Positions 1-12,599 of a stretch of DNA of 64,000 bases are shown here, in pieces (position 1 is the first letter of the stretch; each line of letters begins with the position of its first letter). Source of the DNA: Isochrysis galbana (taxonomy: Eukaryota > Haptophyta > Isochrysidales > Isochrysidaceae); assembly GCA_018136815.1 (NCBI GenBank), contig CM030942.1, positions 53,976-117,975 on the forward strand, written 5' to 3'. Made by a program: the position numbers and the translations under genes. The notes under the pieces were generated by a model that searched no databases, was not told the origin of the DNA, and worked only from the letters and a program-made list of their open reading frames with translations.

Positions 1-1158
1 GACACTGGTGCACACGCCGGTCTTGCGCTCTTCCTGCAACACCCGCCGAGCGAGTTTGTAAATGATCCCGGCGATGCCTTCCTGCTTGACGCGGACGGAA
101 CTGCAGTTGACTACTTTGAGTTGCTGGACCATGATCATGACGAGCACCACGACGATGACGACCACGACAACCATGAGGATGATGTGGGCAGTTCACGTCC
201 GTGGGGCGGAGCGATCGGCGCCACCTTCGTCGTCGCCTCGGTCACGCTCGTTGGGCTCGCATTCCTCTCCCCCTGCATCTCGATGATGACGAAGAATCAC
301 GCCAAACTGGTCGAGATAGTCATCTCGGGCTTTGCCGCCGGCGCGTTGATCTCTTGTGCATTCCTCATTCTACTCTTCGAGTCAACACACCTCATTGGCA
401 CTGGGTGGGCCGCCGAGGTGGAAGTGGTCTGGCGTTGGGGAGCCTGCATCATGGCTGGTTTCATCTCCTCGGCAATTATGGCATTTTTCGCGCATCTGGC
501 CATCGAGACCTCCGAGCCATGCCGGAACAGCGGCAGGGCAAGCTCCGATGTGGATGAGCCCGACACCCAGAAATCGGCTGACGTCGAAAAGGCCAAGGCT
601 AACCAGCCGATTGCAGCAAAGGAGATCGAGGTCTCCATCGCGACGCGCTCACGCATCATCAGCGGTATTCTGCTGGGCGATTTCATGCACAACTTCTGTG
701 ACGGCATCTTTGTGGGCGCCGCCTTCATCTCGTGCGGCAGCGCATTTGGGTGGTCAGTTGCTGCGGCCTCTGTCGCACATGAAATAGCACAGGAGATCTC
801 CGACTACCTGGTTCTCACGTCACCCTCACAGGGTGCCCTCCGGCCTCTCTATGCCTTGACCCTCAACTTTCTCTGTGGTCTCGGCGCCGTCCTTGGCGCC
901 GTGGTGGTGCTGTCTGCTCCTTCCATCGACGAATCCACCATCGGCATGCTGCTTGCCTTTGGCGGTGGCGTTTACCTCCATGTTGGTGCGGCCGAGTGTA
1001 TGCCAAAGGTGTATGCCGTCGCCACGGACGCCAAGACGATGTTCGTCTCGTTGTTTGCCTTCATCGTGGGCGCCGTCGCTATCGGGCTAGTGCTTCTTTC
1101 ACACGATCACTGCCAAGTAGATACTCACGGCCACACTGAAACGGAGCACGACCATTAG
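1..1158 (+). CDS. ZIP (SLC39-type) zinc transporter, 5' incomplete
   Basis: Membrane transporter of the ZIP family, which moves zinc or related divalent metals into the cytosol. The frame is open from base 1, so the start lies upstream; 385 residues are visible up to TAG. After a His/Asp-rich stretch (about residues 44-58) come three hydrophobic segments, a variable loop, and the family's metal-binding signatures: HNFCDG at bases 688-705 and HEIAQEISD at 778-804, matching the HNxxDG and HExxxExxD pattern of transmembrane helices 4 and 5. Three more hydrophobic segments follow, giving about eight in all, and a His-rich tail (HDH, HGH, HDH). No intron is needed. The family call is firm. The exact substrate and membrane (plasma membrane or organelle) cannot be told from sequence. 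Confidence 0.93.
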   Translation, partial: DTGAHAGLALFLQHPPSEFVNDPGDAFLLDADGTAVDYFELLDHDHDEHHDDDDHDNHEDDVGSSRPWGGAIGATFVVASVTLVGLAFLSPCISMMTKNHAKLVEIVISGFAAGALISCAFLILLFESTHLIGTGWAAEVEVVWRWGACIMAGFISSAIMAFFAHLAIETSEPCRNSGRASSDVDEPDTQKSADVEKAKANQPIAAKEIEVSIATRSRIISGILLGDFMHNFCDGIFVGAAFISCGSAFGWSVAAASVAHEIAQEISDYLVLTSPSQGALRPLYALTLNFLCGLGAVLGAVVVLSAPSIDESTIGMLLAFGGGVYLHVGAAECMPKVYAVATDAKTMFVSLFAFIVGAVAIGLVLLSHDHCQVDTHGHTETEHDH

Positions 1159-2172
1159 TTGTCGGCAGTGTGGATGCAACTTCGACCCAGTCCCAGTGTT
1201 CATGATAAACGTCGTCATCGCGCACGTTGGAATTCGATGACGCCGTAGCCAGGCGTCGTGTAGATCGATCCTGGGATACGGGGTGCGATTTCAAGGTCGC
1301 ACGTGTCGTTCGTTGTCGAGTGTTGCATCGTCCCCATCCTTATTGATGAGATATGCGTCCCGTGCAAGCGCTAGCCGCGAATCAACCTTGCTCACCCCCC
1401 ACGCTTAATCTCCTTGTGTGCGTGTCTTGCCACATTCCTGGTGCATGCATCACCACACCACTGGCATGGTATGTGTTTATGTGTTTGCTCAAGACTCAAG
1501 ACTTGAGCTGAGTTGACATCAGCATCAGCGCCGCATTCTACATTTTGGCACGAATATAAAAATAAAGTAGCAGGCCACATTTTCGAGGGTCGAAGGGCAA
1601 ATCACCACCCCTCATTTTAGGGTACTAGACAGCCTAGTTGTTCCGTCATACCATCATATGACACTCGCCATGGAACTGAGTATGACGTCATACATCTGAT
1701 ATCATATGACACTCACTTCAAATATCTATACTTATTTATAATCCCCGCCATTATGATAAAATCTACTTTACTCAGAATCGGATGCTCCTCGCTCCTTGAT
1801 GACTGACCATTTCAAGCTCCCACGGCAGCACCCTTGGAGCGTCCCCATAGGGTGCTGCCCCCACTCCACGGCGGAGTGACACTTGTCATCGCCGTCGTCG
1901 CCGCCGCCATCGTTGCTGCACATTAGGTTGGCGGTCAAAATAAGCAGGGGCGGGGGGGGGGGGGGGGGCTCGGAGCTGGCGGGAGCGCCGGTATTTTCCG
2001 CGCCCGAACTTCTACTAGTAAAACTATAGTTGCATTACAGCCTCTAGTCTTGTCATATGACACTCAATTAAGGCCTGTAGCACCAGATAACTAGAGTAAC
2101 TGGGTATCGTGCTACTCACCTACCCACATCCGATTTCCACTACCCACCTCCATGTGGGTAGGGGGGGGGCTA
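1159..2172. other. Intergenic stretch, no gene seen
   Basis: No convincing coding region. It holds an A/T-richer part (1550-1770), three copies of TCATATGACACTC (1654-1666, 1702-1714, 2053-2065), a run of 17 G (1952-1968) and several short CTACCCAC/GTGGGTAG repeats near 2110-2185. Confidence 0.6.
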
Positions 2173-2508
2173 CTACCCACTGGTTCCGAATAGTGAAGTT
2201 CCATTATTCAGGATAATCACGCGGGTAGCGGCGGCAGAGCCGCCGTACAGCAGTGCGCAGTGCGCAGTGCGCCGAACGAAGACAAGCTCGGGCGCTTTGT
2301 ATTGGTATTGGCCGCGCCCAGCGCAGCTGAGCTGGCGGTGTCGTGCCCTTGCAGCGCTAATGCCAGCGCGCTGCCAGCAACTAGCAGCACACGCGGCCAC
2401 GCAGAGTGGATGCGCGGGGTGCCGAGCCTGGTCCAGGTGGGGAGCGGCGGCGCGCTCCATGGCGACCAACTATAAAGTTAGTTGGCGACCAACTATAAAG
2501 TTAGTTCG
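2173..2508 (-). repeat. Retroposon-like repeat M3 (AACTA hairpin + ATGGAGCG start)
   Basis: Read on the minus strand, a 23-bp unit occurs twice in tandem (about 2463-2506). Each contains a hairpin with CCAACTA/TAGTTGG arms. It is followed by GTCGCC-ATGGAGCGCGCC, the same arrangement seen at 49.7, 55.8, 55.93, 60.97 and 61.08 kb. A 98-codon open frame starting near 2469 includes MERAAAPH, resembling the MERAATAP and MERAPTAP starts of the other copies. No target duplication was found here, so the left boundary is approximate. Confidence 0.45.
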
Positions 2509-2874
2509 GGCGCGCGCAAGGAAAGAAAGGGGGCGCGCACATGAGGAAACAAGGGAGGGGGAGCTCGAGAGCGATCACCCCTATCCTAACACACGGGGCG
2601 AAGGAGCTCGAGATCGGAGGATCCCGACCGGACGGAGAGGGTGCACGCCGGAAGGGGGGGAAACAAAACACACGAAGGGAGGGAGAACAAAGGAGAGAGG
2701 GTCCCTTGGGAGAAACCTAAGGGCGGCTCTCCCCCCGACCGCAACAGGGGGGGATTCAGCTCGAGGGCAGGCCCAATGCGGGCGTGGGGGTGCGATTCGC
2801 GGCCCGCGCCCACTAGGGGTTTGGGCCAAAATGATGATTGCCCAGGCCCGCCCCTTCCAGCAGGGCAGGGGCTG
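2509..2874. other. G-rich intergenic DNA, no gene seen
   Basis: GC-rich, with many short G runs. Frames are open on both strands but low in complexity and unlike known proteins. It ends at the target duplication of the LTR element. Confidence 0.5.
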
Positions 2875-2879
2875 AGGTT
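2875..2879. repeat. 5-bp target-site duplication AGGTT (left)
   Basis: AGGTT directly abuts the TG end of the LTR at 2880. The identical five bases follow the outer end of the LTR at 48521 (48522-48526). Five-base duplications are usual for Ty3/gypsy integrases. Confidence 0.7.
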
Positions 2880-4270
2880 TGTCAGAGCAAGGCTGATCTC
2901 ACTCTTGGAGATTGCCTGCGAGGGCGCGCCGGCAGCTAGCGCGGAACGCGGTTCTTGTGGGGAGCTCATGGAGCTTTCCTCGGGGGTGACTACGGGCATG
3001 GTGATCGACGCACGACGCACGACGCACGCACGGAGCACGGTGGGCGCGGAAGTGCGAAAGGAGGCTTGTGGGAGGTGGTGGCAGGCGACTGGGGGTGGCT
3101 CAGGCGCGTGCTTGACTTGTATTGACTCGTTGACTCGGGGTATAGACTCGGGAACTCGGGGGGACTCGCTTGGGAACACGGTGGGACTCGACGAAGTTGC
3201 TACAAAAATCACTCACAAGAAACCAAAAACCAAAGTCCTTGGGCTCAGAAAACTAACGTAAACACTCCGGAATCATACGATAAACAAACCCCTCCCCGCG
3301 CGGCGAAGGCTGAAGTCGCGATCGCTCGTCATGCGCGAAGATATACGAAAAGAGAGCGCATAACTACGCCACCGAAGGGTTCGAACTATCGTTAAAGTGG
3401 AACTCGTCCGCTGAAGCCAACGCGGAGGGTCGAGGAGAGATCCAAACTCGCGCGGGGGGAGAAGGCGATGTGCGGAGAGACCTTCTAGACAAGCGACGAG
3501 CAAGGGGCGACGAAACAAGACGCGAGGCGCGAGGCGCGTGCCATTCGTTCTTCCTTTCTTTCATCGAAACCGCGACGAAACTAACATTAAACGTCGGTGC
3601 CCCCTCCGCGAGGATCGCGAAGAAGAACGGACGAGATGGAGGCAATCATCGAAGGAACCGCGAGAGGAATCGAAGCGAGGGGGGGAACAACGACGGCCGG
3701 AGGAAACGAACCGCGCGCGGGGGAGAAGAGAACCTCGCGCGGGGGGGGGGATTAATATAACGGCCGGAGGCGACGGACGGCACGCCGAGGGAAAGAACCT
3801 GCCGCGGGGGGGGGCGAGGGACCGAGGGCACGGCGGGGCAGCGTGGGAGGGCGCGAGGCCGATCTCGGAGCGAGATCGCGTCCTTTCCCTCGCGGAGCGC
3901 GGAGAGACCCCCCACGAGATATCTTGGGACCGGAGAATGTTTTGGACGAATCTTCTTGCCGTCGGCCGAGGAGAGGCGGACGGAGAGAGAGAGAGAGAGA
4001 GTCTCGCAGAGCGACTGCAGAACGAGAAGTCGAAGTCATGCCGGTTTATTACCTTAAACGAGCCAACAATTAAAGTAGCAGCAAAAACAAAATTCGAATC
4101 GCAAATTTCGAGACCAAAACCTGCAAACCTGGACTTGAGACCATGGGGAATCCGAATCTGTGTGTCTTGTGCGTCAGTGGCAACACGGGGAACTGTTCAA
4201 TTGTAATTGTGAGCGCGTACCTTACACGAATATTCATGCCTACAGCCTTCAGATGGGCAGGAATACAACA
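2880..4270 (-). repeat. 3' LTR (1391 bp)
   Basis: On the minus strand it begins TGTTGTATTCC and ends CTCTGACA, giving the TG...CA termini of an LTR. It matches 47133-48521 with only about two or three differences. The polypurine tract lies just outside it at 4271-4282. A (GA)n tract and several C/G runs occur inside. Confidence 0.9.
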
Positions 4271-4527
4271 CCCCCCGACTTAAATCGAGACGTCTCCCGA
4301 TGTCGAGCCAAGAGAGTTCATTTAACCATACGAGACGAGAGACCTAGAGGAGGAGGATTAACCCATGGATCCAAAGCGAGCACAAAATCGGCAGCTTAGC
4401 GCGGCGGCCCCCGATTTCGTACGTCACGTCCTACCACGTTCTCCCTTTTACAGGAGTTTTGCTCGGGCAGTTGCGCTGGGTCAGGCGCTGACGCGACGCT
4501 AATCATCCACTTCCGGTCGACTTAGCG

Positions 4528-7500
4528 CTACGATTGTGAACGAGAACGAGTACGACTCGAAGGCAGATCAGGAGGAGTACGACTTGTCTCTTGAATTCGA
4601 CGTGGAATAACTTGATTGGATTGGGAACTTGAGCTTGGACTTGAAGAGGAGTCTACAGCGGAGTGAGCTTGGGGTTGAACCGGACGGCGGTCGAAAGTGG
4701 TGTCGTACGACTCAACTAGATCAGCACAACGCCGAAGCAACTCAATTCGAGACTCCCAAGTAGCTTCAGAACGAGGATAGCCGCGCCATTTGACGAGATA
4801 CTTGAATGAAACTCCATCGCCCTTGCGATCGAGTAACTCTTCGACCAAGTACTCATCTTCAGCGAGCGGAGACGAATCGGTGACGGTGAAGTACGGACGA
4901 AGATTGGAAATGTGAACTTCATCCTTGACTTGACGATTTTCGAGATCGCGTAGACGGTAGCGAGTGGCCGAGATGGCTTCTTCTACTCGGTAGGGACCGG
5001 AGTAGAGATATTGAAGTTTGTTGGCGTGGCCAGGGATTCGACGACAAACTCTGTCTCCTGGTTTGAAGGTGACACCGAGTTTAGACTTTTGAGAGGCGGA
5101 GCGCATCGATTCGCGTTGGGCTTCTTGAGTACTTTCGAGGGCGGAACGCCACGACTCGAGAAGCTTCTTATTGAGCTCGGTGGCGTAAGTGACGGCATCG
5201 GACGGAGGCCGAGATGGAAGCAACTCGAGAACAGGAGCAGGGTCAGCAAGTTGAGCTGGAAGACGAAGCTCCCGACCAAATAAGATAGCCGCGGGTGACT
5301 TGGGTACGACGCGACCGGCGGTCGCTCGCATAGACATGAGAAGAAACGGAAGGTGGTCGACCCAATGGGCGCCGCCTTCATTGGAGACTCGAGTCATCGT
5401 GAGGAGAGTTTGTTGAGCTCTTTCCACTAGCCCTACGCCTTCGTGGCGATAGGCTTCAGTAGTGCTCAAGTCCGTGCCAGTCGCTTTGAGAATTAGGTCC
5501 ACTAACCGAGAGCAAAGATTCGAGCCGGCGTCGGTTCGAAGTTGGCGAGGGACTCCATAACGAGATACGATGAGACGCATGAAGACGTCCAGACATTTTG
5601 CGGACGAGGGGTTACCGTTGCAAGGCTCAGCTTCAATCCAACGAGAGAGAGAATCAACGAAAACAATCAGCTTATCAAAACCGGAGCGGCCGGATACGAA
5701 ATCGTGGGTGGGAGCCATCGAAAGAATATCGCAATAGACGACGTCGAAAGGATAGGATCCGATAGAAAGACCGGATGGATGGGCGAGCGGTCGCGGTAAC
5801 GGTTTGCCAAGAGTGCATTCATGGCACTCTCGAACGTACTCCGATACAGAGGCGGATAGGCCAGGCCAGTAAACTCGAGAACGAAGTAGGGTAGTCATCC
5901 TTGTCGCACCTGGGTGACCAAGGTGGTCATGGTAGGCGCGGAGGTACGTGTCACGAAGGGACTCCGGAATGTATAAACGAAGAGGAGCCTCTTCCGCCTC
6001 TGAGGATCGGTAGTAGAGTAGGCCATCGCGAAGCAGGAATCGGGACCTTTTCTTCGACGACGAGCTAGAGTCGATCGAAGGGGAAGCTTTCGGAAGGATC
6101 GACTCGAGTTCAGAAATGATCGAGCTAGCGAACTCGTCGGTAGAGAGCGCTTGACGCAATTCGTCGGCATGAGGCACGCCCACATCGAGATACGAGGAGG
6201 TAATCGACTCCGAAGATTCCGATGCTTGACGAGCGAGCCTATCGTTTGCTTGTTGGCGGCGAGCGGTGAGGGTGGATGAAGTAACCGCGGCGGCAACTAT
6301 GTCGTGAATTTCGGAAGAATCGAAAGAATGGACGTCACTCTCCTCGAGATGGAGAGGATCGTGATCGGGCTCGAGAGCAACTAGGCGGGATAAGCCGTCG
6401 GCGTCCCAGTGAGTGACTCCAGGTTTGTGCACGACGTCGAATCGATATTCGGCTAGCTTCAGGACCCATCGCATGAGGCGCGAGGCTGGACCACCGGTGA
6501 CTTGATCTTTCATCGTGTGAAGCCAGCGCAAAGCTGAATGGTCTACGACGAGGGTGAAGTGGCGACCCCAAAGATAAGGCCTCCAATTTCGGATCGATTC
6601 TAGCGCTGCTAGAAGTTCGATTTCAGTAACTGTCCAATGGCGCTCAGCCGGACTCAAACTACGACCGTAGTATGCAACAACGCGCTCTCTCCCTTCGTCG
6701 TCTTTCTGAGCAAGGACGCCGGCGATGCCGAGCTTGCTAGCACCGTCGGTCTTAACGAGGAAAGGACGGTCGTCTCGAGGAGGTGCGAGTACGGGTTCTT
6801 CACAGATAGCTTGCTTGAGATCTTCGATAGCTTGGCGACAGGCTTCTGTTTGCGACTCGACCGGGACATCGCACCCTTTCCGCGTGAGAGCGGTTAACGG
6901 CGCTGCACGGATCGCAAAACGGCGTATAAAACGGCGGTAGTACGAGCACAGTCCAAGGAAAGAACGGACGGCTTCGATAGAGTTGATTTGGGTAGGGTCG
7001 ATTTTCGAGACGGCTTCCACTTTCTTGGGATCCATCCGAAGACCTTCACGCGAAACAACGTGGCCGAGATATTCAGCCGAGGTGGCAAAGAAAACGCATT
7101 TCGACATCTTGCAAGTGAGGCCCGCCCAGATGAGACGTTCCAAGACAAGATCAAGAAGGTGTAACATTTGTTGGAATGACGACTCTTCCCTGGCCTGCAG
7201 CGAGTCACCTACGCCTGTCGACCAGGCGCCGACATCATCCAAGTATGGCATACAAATCTCCCATGCCAGCCCACCGAGAACGGCGTCCATGAGGCGGCAC
7301 ATATACGAGGGACCGGATTGAACACCAAAAGGCAAGTAATTGAACTCGTACTTGCCGCGATGAGTAGTGAACGCGGTGATATGTTTATCGGACTCTTTGA
7401 TCGGTATACCCCAGAAACCAGATGCCAGGTCCAGGGTGCAAAGGAATAGAGAATCAAGGTTGCCTTGGCCGGACGACAATCGGTCGATAGCTTCTACCGT

Positions 7501-8424
7501 GAGGGGAAGAGGGCTGTCCTCTAGACGAAGCTTGGAGTTGACGTCGCGATAATCTACGCAGAAACGTACGGAGCCATCCTTCTTAGTGACTAGCACGACT
7601 CGAGAGGCCCACGACGAATTTGATTTCCTAATGATGCCCGCGGACTCCATCTTGCAAACTTCGTCCTCTATGATCTTCTCACCCTCTCGTCCAACTCTAG
7701 ACGGTGCGTGGCGGTGAGCTTCGGCTCCGGGGTTGAGCGGTAGCTCTACCTCCATCACGTGAGTGTGATTCGGGTTGGTCGGGTCAATTGCGAAAGCAGC
7801 GATACGTCGGGCCAGTAGACGACGAACTTGTTCACGTTGGGGCATCGAGAGACGGCCTTCGGGGTCGATCTTGGCTGCCTCGAGGAGCTTACGCTGGTCC
7901 TCGTCGAGCGACTCAATCACATCCGGCGAGTTAACGGCCCCGACGCGGCGATATGTTCCAGCGTGAATTTTGAATCGAACCTGTAGCGAAGCTACAGGAT
8001 GGAACGACGGAAGGTGTAGAGGTTTGGGGTCAGTGTTGACCACCGTAACCGCGATGGTGTGGTCGGAGTTCGACCTCTCTACTTGGGGAATGACGAGAGG
8101 AGAGCTATCGATCGTTTCACGCGTAGGGAGTCGGTCCACGAGCATGGCGCAGTCTTCGTGTTCTCGAAGAGCTAGCGGAATTCGGACGTGAAACGTTGCC
8201 CGATGATAGGCCGGGATCGTGATAGGTTCGTGGGTGTATAGGAGGTACTCGGAGCCACATGATGCCGGCGCTTTGGCGGCAAACTCATCGGCCGTGCTGA
8301 AGAGAGGCTCGGTGACTAGCTGGTTGTCGTTTTTGATGGCCTGCGGCCCTCGGAAGAAGTCAGTCGTGATTGGGTTCGCGGAGGTCGGACAGACCTGTGC
8401 ACAAGTCATGCTGACAGGGACCAC
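4528..8424 (-). other. pol region: RT, RNase H, integrase, chromodomain (element part)
   Basis: The long open frame has recognisable domains in the usual Ty3/gypsy order: reverse transcriptase with YLDDVG at the active site, RNase H with KTDGAS, integrase with an H-H-C-C zinc finger (YHDHLGHPG ... CHECTLG), the D-D-E core (VVYCDIL, LRTDAGSN, HEGVGLVERA), and a C-terminal chromodomain (YLVKWRGYPRSEATWE). The chromodomain places it with the chromoviruses. These enzymes copy the element's RNA and integrate the DNA. The chromodomain is expected to steer insertion towards particular histone marks. Confidence 0.9.
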
Positions 8425-8559
8425 CGCTATCGGTGACGTCGAGACGCGAAAGATCGGCGGAGCGTCGGGCTTGGACTGCCATTAACCTCAAGAGGAGCCA
8501 CCGTGGATGGAGCACCGAGGGTGATAGAGCCGTCCGCGCTGTCGGAGGCGAGCTGAATC

Positions 8560-8830
8560 GAAGCGGCGTGCGTGGCTAAGAAGTCGTTCCCGAGCAGCAG
8601 CATCGGGTTGCCTTCAATCACCATGAACGTATGACGAAAGAGAAATCCACCGACGGAGAAGACGATTCGAGCCTTGCCTCGCGTGATAAGAGGCAGGCCG
8701 TCCGGACCGTGAAGCGGTGTCACTACGGCTTGTGGCAGCCGCTCGACGCATGCGTCTTTGGGTAGGCTGGACAAGAGGGAAGTGGTCACGACCGACGGGC
8801 CAGCTCCGGTGTCAGCGAGTGTGCTGTTGA
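8560..8830 (-). other. Retroelement aspartic protease domain (element part)
   Basis: The catalytic motif LADTGAGPS is followed about 90 residues later by MLLLGNDFL, the flap/hydrophobic-glycine pattern of retropepsins. It lies between the methyltransferase-like domain and the reverse transcriptase. Confidence 0.8.
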
Positions 8831-9829
8831 CCGTGAGAGCGGAGTCGGCTAAGATAACTCCTTCTTTGCCGGTAGCCTCGCCGGAGCGGCAGACCACTAG
8901 GTCTCGAACATATAGGCAATGCCTTGGGTAGGCAGATGGTAGGGTATCCACGACGCTATCCGGTCGGTGCGCGGTCACGTGTGCGATGGTGTCGGACGGG
9001 GACGGGGTTGGTCGACAGCGTGGTTGCTCGGGTGAATTCGTCGTCAAAGTAGTCGTCGTCTCTTCGGGTACTCCGACTGCCGCTATCGTGGCAGAGGGCC
9101 TAGAGGCGTCGTCCTCGTTGGTAGCGGTACAGGGTGATAGCTTGGGACTAGTGTGGCCCAGGCCTCTCTTGTCGGTGGGGTGCCTCGGGTGGTCGGACAT
9201 CTTTTCCCAATCTTTCTCGAGACGGGCTTGGGCTTCTGTCTTGGGTCTTCGAACTAATGAGGCTAGCTCTTCGGCGCGGATGCCTTTGGCTTCCACGAAC
9301 TCGATCGGCGCTCGGACGGCAGCGGCGAGGTCGGATTCCTCGTCGGCGCTTCGTCCGGCTAGAGCTTGCGCTCTTATTTCGTCAGCGGTTTCGAGCGTGA
9401 CGTTGGACCATTTCTGGTCCCCGTTCACTCCGAATGATTGCCATTGTTGGCGCCGCTTCCGGAGAGTCGTCGGCGTCGTCGGACGCGGCGAGCTCGCGCG
9501 TGCCGGAGGCGGGGCGGTCCATGGAGAGAATGGGTCGTGGAGAGTAGACTCGGAGGCGTGGAGTGGCGTGTCGTTGTCGTGGTTATCGTGGGTTTCTTTT
9601 TGGTCTTCGTGGTTGTCTGACTCGGGAGTAGCTGGACGGGAAACAACGGGGTCGGAAGAAACTTCACTAGTTTCCCTCCCCCTCTCATAACGATGAAGAG
9701 CCGACCACGGCTCGTAGGCGGTAGCCTCGGTCGAGCTAAGTGAAGGCCGGTCCAATAGGCTGCACCGCGCGCAAGCGAGTAGCTCTAACGCGGACAATTT
9801 CTTCGTCGACGTCTGGTCTCGCTGTTGAC

Positions 9830-10430
9830 TCAAATGTCGAAGAAGAACAGGCATCCAATGGATCGCCATCGCTCCAGCTACACCAACGTAGGTGCGGCTG
9901 CGAAGAGCGCCACGGTGCGGTGAAGGAGAGAGGTTAGCCATGGCCGACTCACGGCCATCCACGACGCAAGTTGGCTGGAGGGGCGGCAGCCCTTTGGTGA
10001 GGTACAACCCGGTGGCTTTCTGGTGTCCAGTGCCGTGCTCCCAGGGTTGGACGAATTGGGTCGGGGTCAACCCCCGACTAAACGGCGAGCTTCCGCATGC
10101 ATCCGAGGGTTCTCAACCGCTACAAACGGAGCAGTGGCGGAGGCCATTGACTTGAAGACGCGGGCGGCCGACTCAAGAGCGGCACGACGTCCGGGTTCTT
10201 GGGAGAGCCATTGACTGCTGACGGCGGAGAGGTACGTGCAGGGCGGGTGGGCGATGACTAGGTCCCAACCTAGGTTTTGGACATGAAGCGCGTCGCCTTG
10301 GAAGTGGGGCACGTAATCGATCTCGGAAGGATACAAATCGCACGTAGCTACATCAGCACCGGCGAGTAGGAACATGGAGGAGACGACGCCGCTCGTCTCG
10401 CCAACGACGAGAACGCGTGGTGCGTGACAG
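9830..10430 (-). other. DNA cytosine methyltransferase-like domain in pol (element part)
   Basis: About 195 residues beginning RVLVVGETSG (cofactor-loop position), with CDLYPSEID, WDLVIAHPPCTYLS (Pro-Cys, position of the C5-methyltransferase nucleophile), FVAVENPRMH (ENP, corresponding to the ENV motif), QPWEHGTGHQKATGLYL and RSRTYVGVAGAMA. From memory this series matches compact phage and bacterial proteins annotated as DNA cytosine methyltransferases. Inference: a captured prokaryotic-type methyltransferase domain. Activity and target are unknown, and no separate large target-recognition domain is visible. Confidence 0.75.
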
Positions 10431-12599
10431 CCAGACGTCAGCCCGTCTTGGACTCGTTGATTCATCTTCGTGAGCTCAGCGCAAAGCTCATCGAAGTGCT
10501 TGGGTAGCGCGGCGGCAGGCGAGGCTAGGGTGCCATTGCGAGGCCGGCGAAGCTCTTGGGCTGCCTCCGTGAGGTGCCGAGGTAATACCACCGCAGAGCC
10601 GCTCGCTCGTGCACGAAGAGAGGCGAGAGCGTGGAGAGCGGGTGACGGGGTATCATCACGGGTGCCGACATCGGAGTTGTTTTGAGAGGAATCGAAGGAC
10701 TGGATCGCGGACGCATTGATCGCTGCCACGCGCATGATGGCGGTGGTAGTGGTATCGAGAGGCAGGCAGTGCTTGGGGGCTGCAACCGGTGGCCGCGGCG
10801 ACGTAGGACGAATGAAAGAAGACTCGGATATCGACGACGTGGAGACGGGCTCGGAGGACGGGATCGACGAACAAACTCGGAGAGGTGGGGTGTCGGATTG
10901 CGGCGACGGACGCCGCGGCCGCGACACCACCGGTGAGAGGCGTGAAGGGCATGGCTTAGAGACTCGTTGGGTTGGCTCAATGGGCGTAGAAGCTCGGTTT
11001 GGGAGGCGGCCGTTCCTCGACGTGCAAGGGAGTTGTGGTCACTCTCCATGGTCACATCAGAAGAGGAATCGGGCCCGGCATCGACTTCGTTGCAATCTGT
11101 CGCCGGCGGGGTCGGCGCCGACGAAAGAAGGGACGTGGCTGTCGTAGAAGCCGGCCGCGGGGAAGGCTGAGGCCAGGGTGGTGGCTCTGCGGCAGCGGCT
11201 GGCGTGGGTGGTGACCGAAGAGGTTCTCCAATGCGAAGCATTCTTCGGAGGACTTGGCTCGGGCTAGCGGGTGGATGGACCGCTGAAATTACGGTGGATT
11301 CAGACTCGAATTCGGAAGACTCGGCAACTTGAGAAGGGCTAGGAGACGGCTGTGCCAGCTCCTCCATGGCTCTCGGTTGATGGGGTGGCGTGGGAACGCC
11401 GGTGGTCGACCGCGGACTCCGCGGTGACGTTAAATTGTACTCGGACTCGGACTCGTCGTTTCTGTCGTGCTGGACACTGAAAACAGGGCTCACTTTCGAA
11501 ATGGGAACGGACGGTGCCAGCCCAAAGGTGAAGCCCCCTGGCGTCGCAACCGTCGGTGAGGACGAAGCTGAAGCTTGTGATGACAATAGGGGCACGGTGG
11601 CCAGCACCGGTTGGCTCGGTGCGGCCGAAATCTCGGACTCGGTGACGGGCTTGATTACGCGGGCTCGGGATGCACTGTCTTGTGCGATTGGACTCGGACT
11701 CGGAACGGAAACGGAAGGGATCGGCTCGGCGGCGTGCAGCTTGCTGGAGTGGCAGGCCGGCTGCGGCGAGACTCGGAACGGTGGCTCGGACAAGGACACA
11801 GTGGCTGTCGTCGAGGGCTTCGGCGTCAGCTTGTGTTTGGACTCGATACGCGGTGGCTCGTGAAACGGGCTCGGTTGTGGTTGGGATTCTGGACGTGACC
11901 GGAGATTCCAAATGACTCAGACTCGGGGCGTGGAGGACCGAAGGTGAACACTCCCTCGGAAGGAGTGGTCGTCGGAGGCTCAGTGGTGGCTGGAGCTCCG
12001 TTAATCCTGCGGTCGACCGCGTGGTAGGGCTCGGTGACATTGTAAACTCGGACTCGGACTCGGACTCGGATGGCTCAGAACGGGGTTTGCTCAAAACAGG
12101 CTTGGACTCGGACTCGAAAGAAAGTGGGGAAGAACCGGAGAACTGCGCCTCCATCGTCGTAGCGATGGAGACTGGTGATACCGGTGATGACTGGACTGGG
12201 CTCAGACTCGTAGATGGGCGCGCGGTGGCGTAAGACGAAGAGGGCAATTCTGAACGTGACTTGGACTCGGACTCGTACTCGGGAGACGTTTTGTGGCTCG
12301 GACATGCGAAATTTGATTTGAGAGATTGAAGGTTGGATTGGGCCTGCGGCGGCTGGATTTTCGCAGACCGTGAGGTCTTGGACTGTTGATGCTTGGGGAG
12401 TGGCGTGGGGTAGCGGTTCAGCGGCTTGAGTTGATAGAGAGGCGGGGACGGTTGACTTGTTTGGAGGACTCGTGCGTGATATCGAGAACCAGGATGGAAT
12501 TATCGGCATTGGGAGAAATAGGGTAATCGGCGAGGAGGCAGGAGAAAGAGGGGGTGGAGGTGGAAGGGCTTGGCTGGAACTTGCGGAATCTTAGGGTAC

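Noticed and set aside
2586-3212. Minus-strand open frame in the LTR as part of gag
   Set aside because: The frame is open across the LTR, but the LTR edge (TG...CA at 2880) and target duplication show it is terminal repeat; gag proper starts inside the LTR boundary near 47096.
8986-9690. 234-codon plus-strand open frame (also at 40741-41445)
   Set aside because: Antisense shadow of the retroelement pol spacer. Composition is Ser/Arg-rich, and it is present only because the opposite strand is GC-biased coding sequence.
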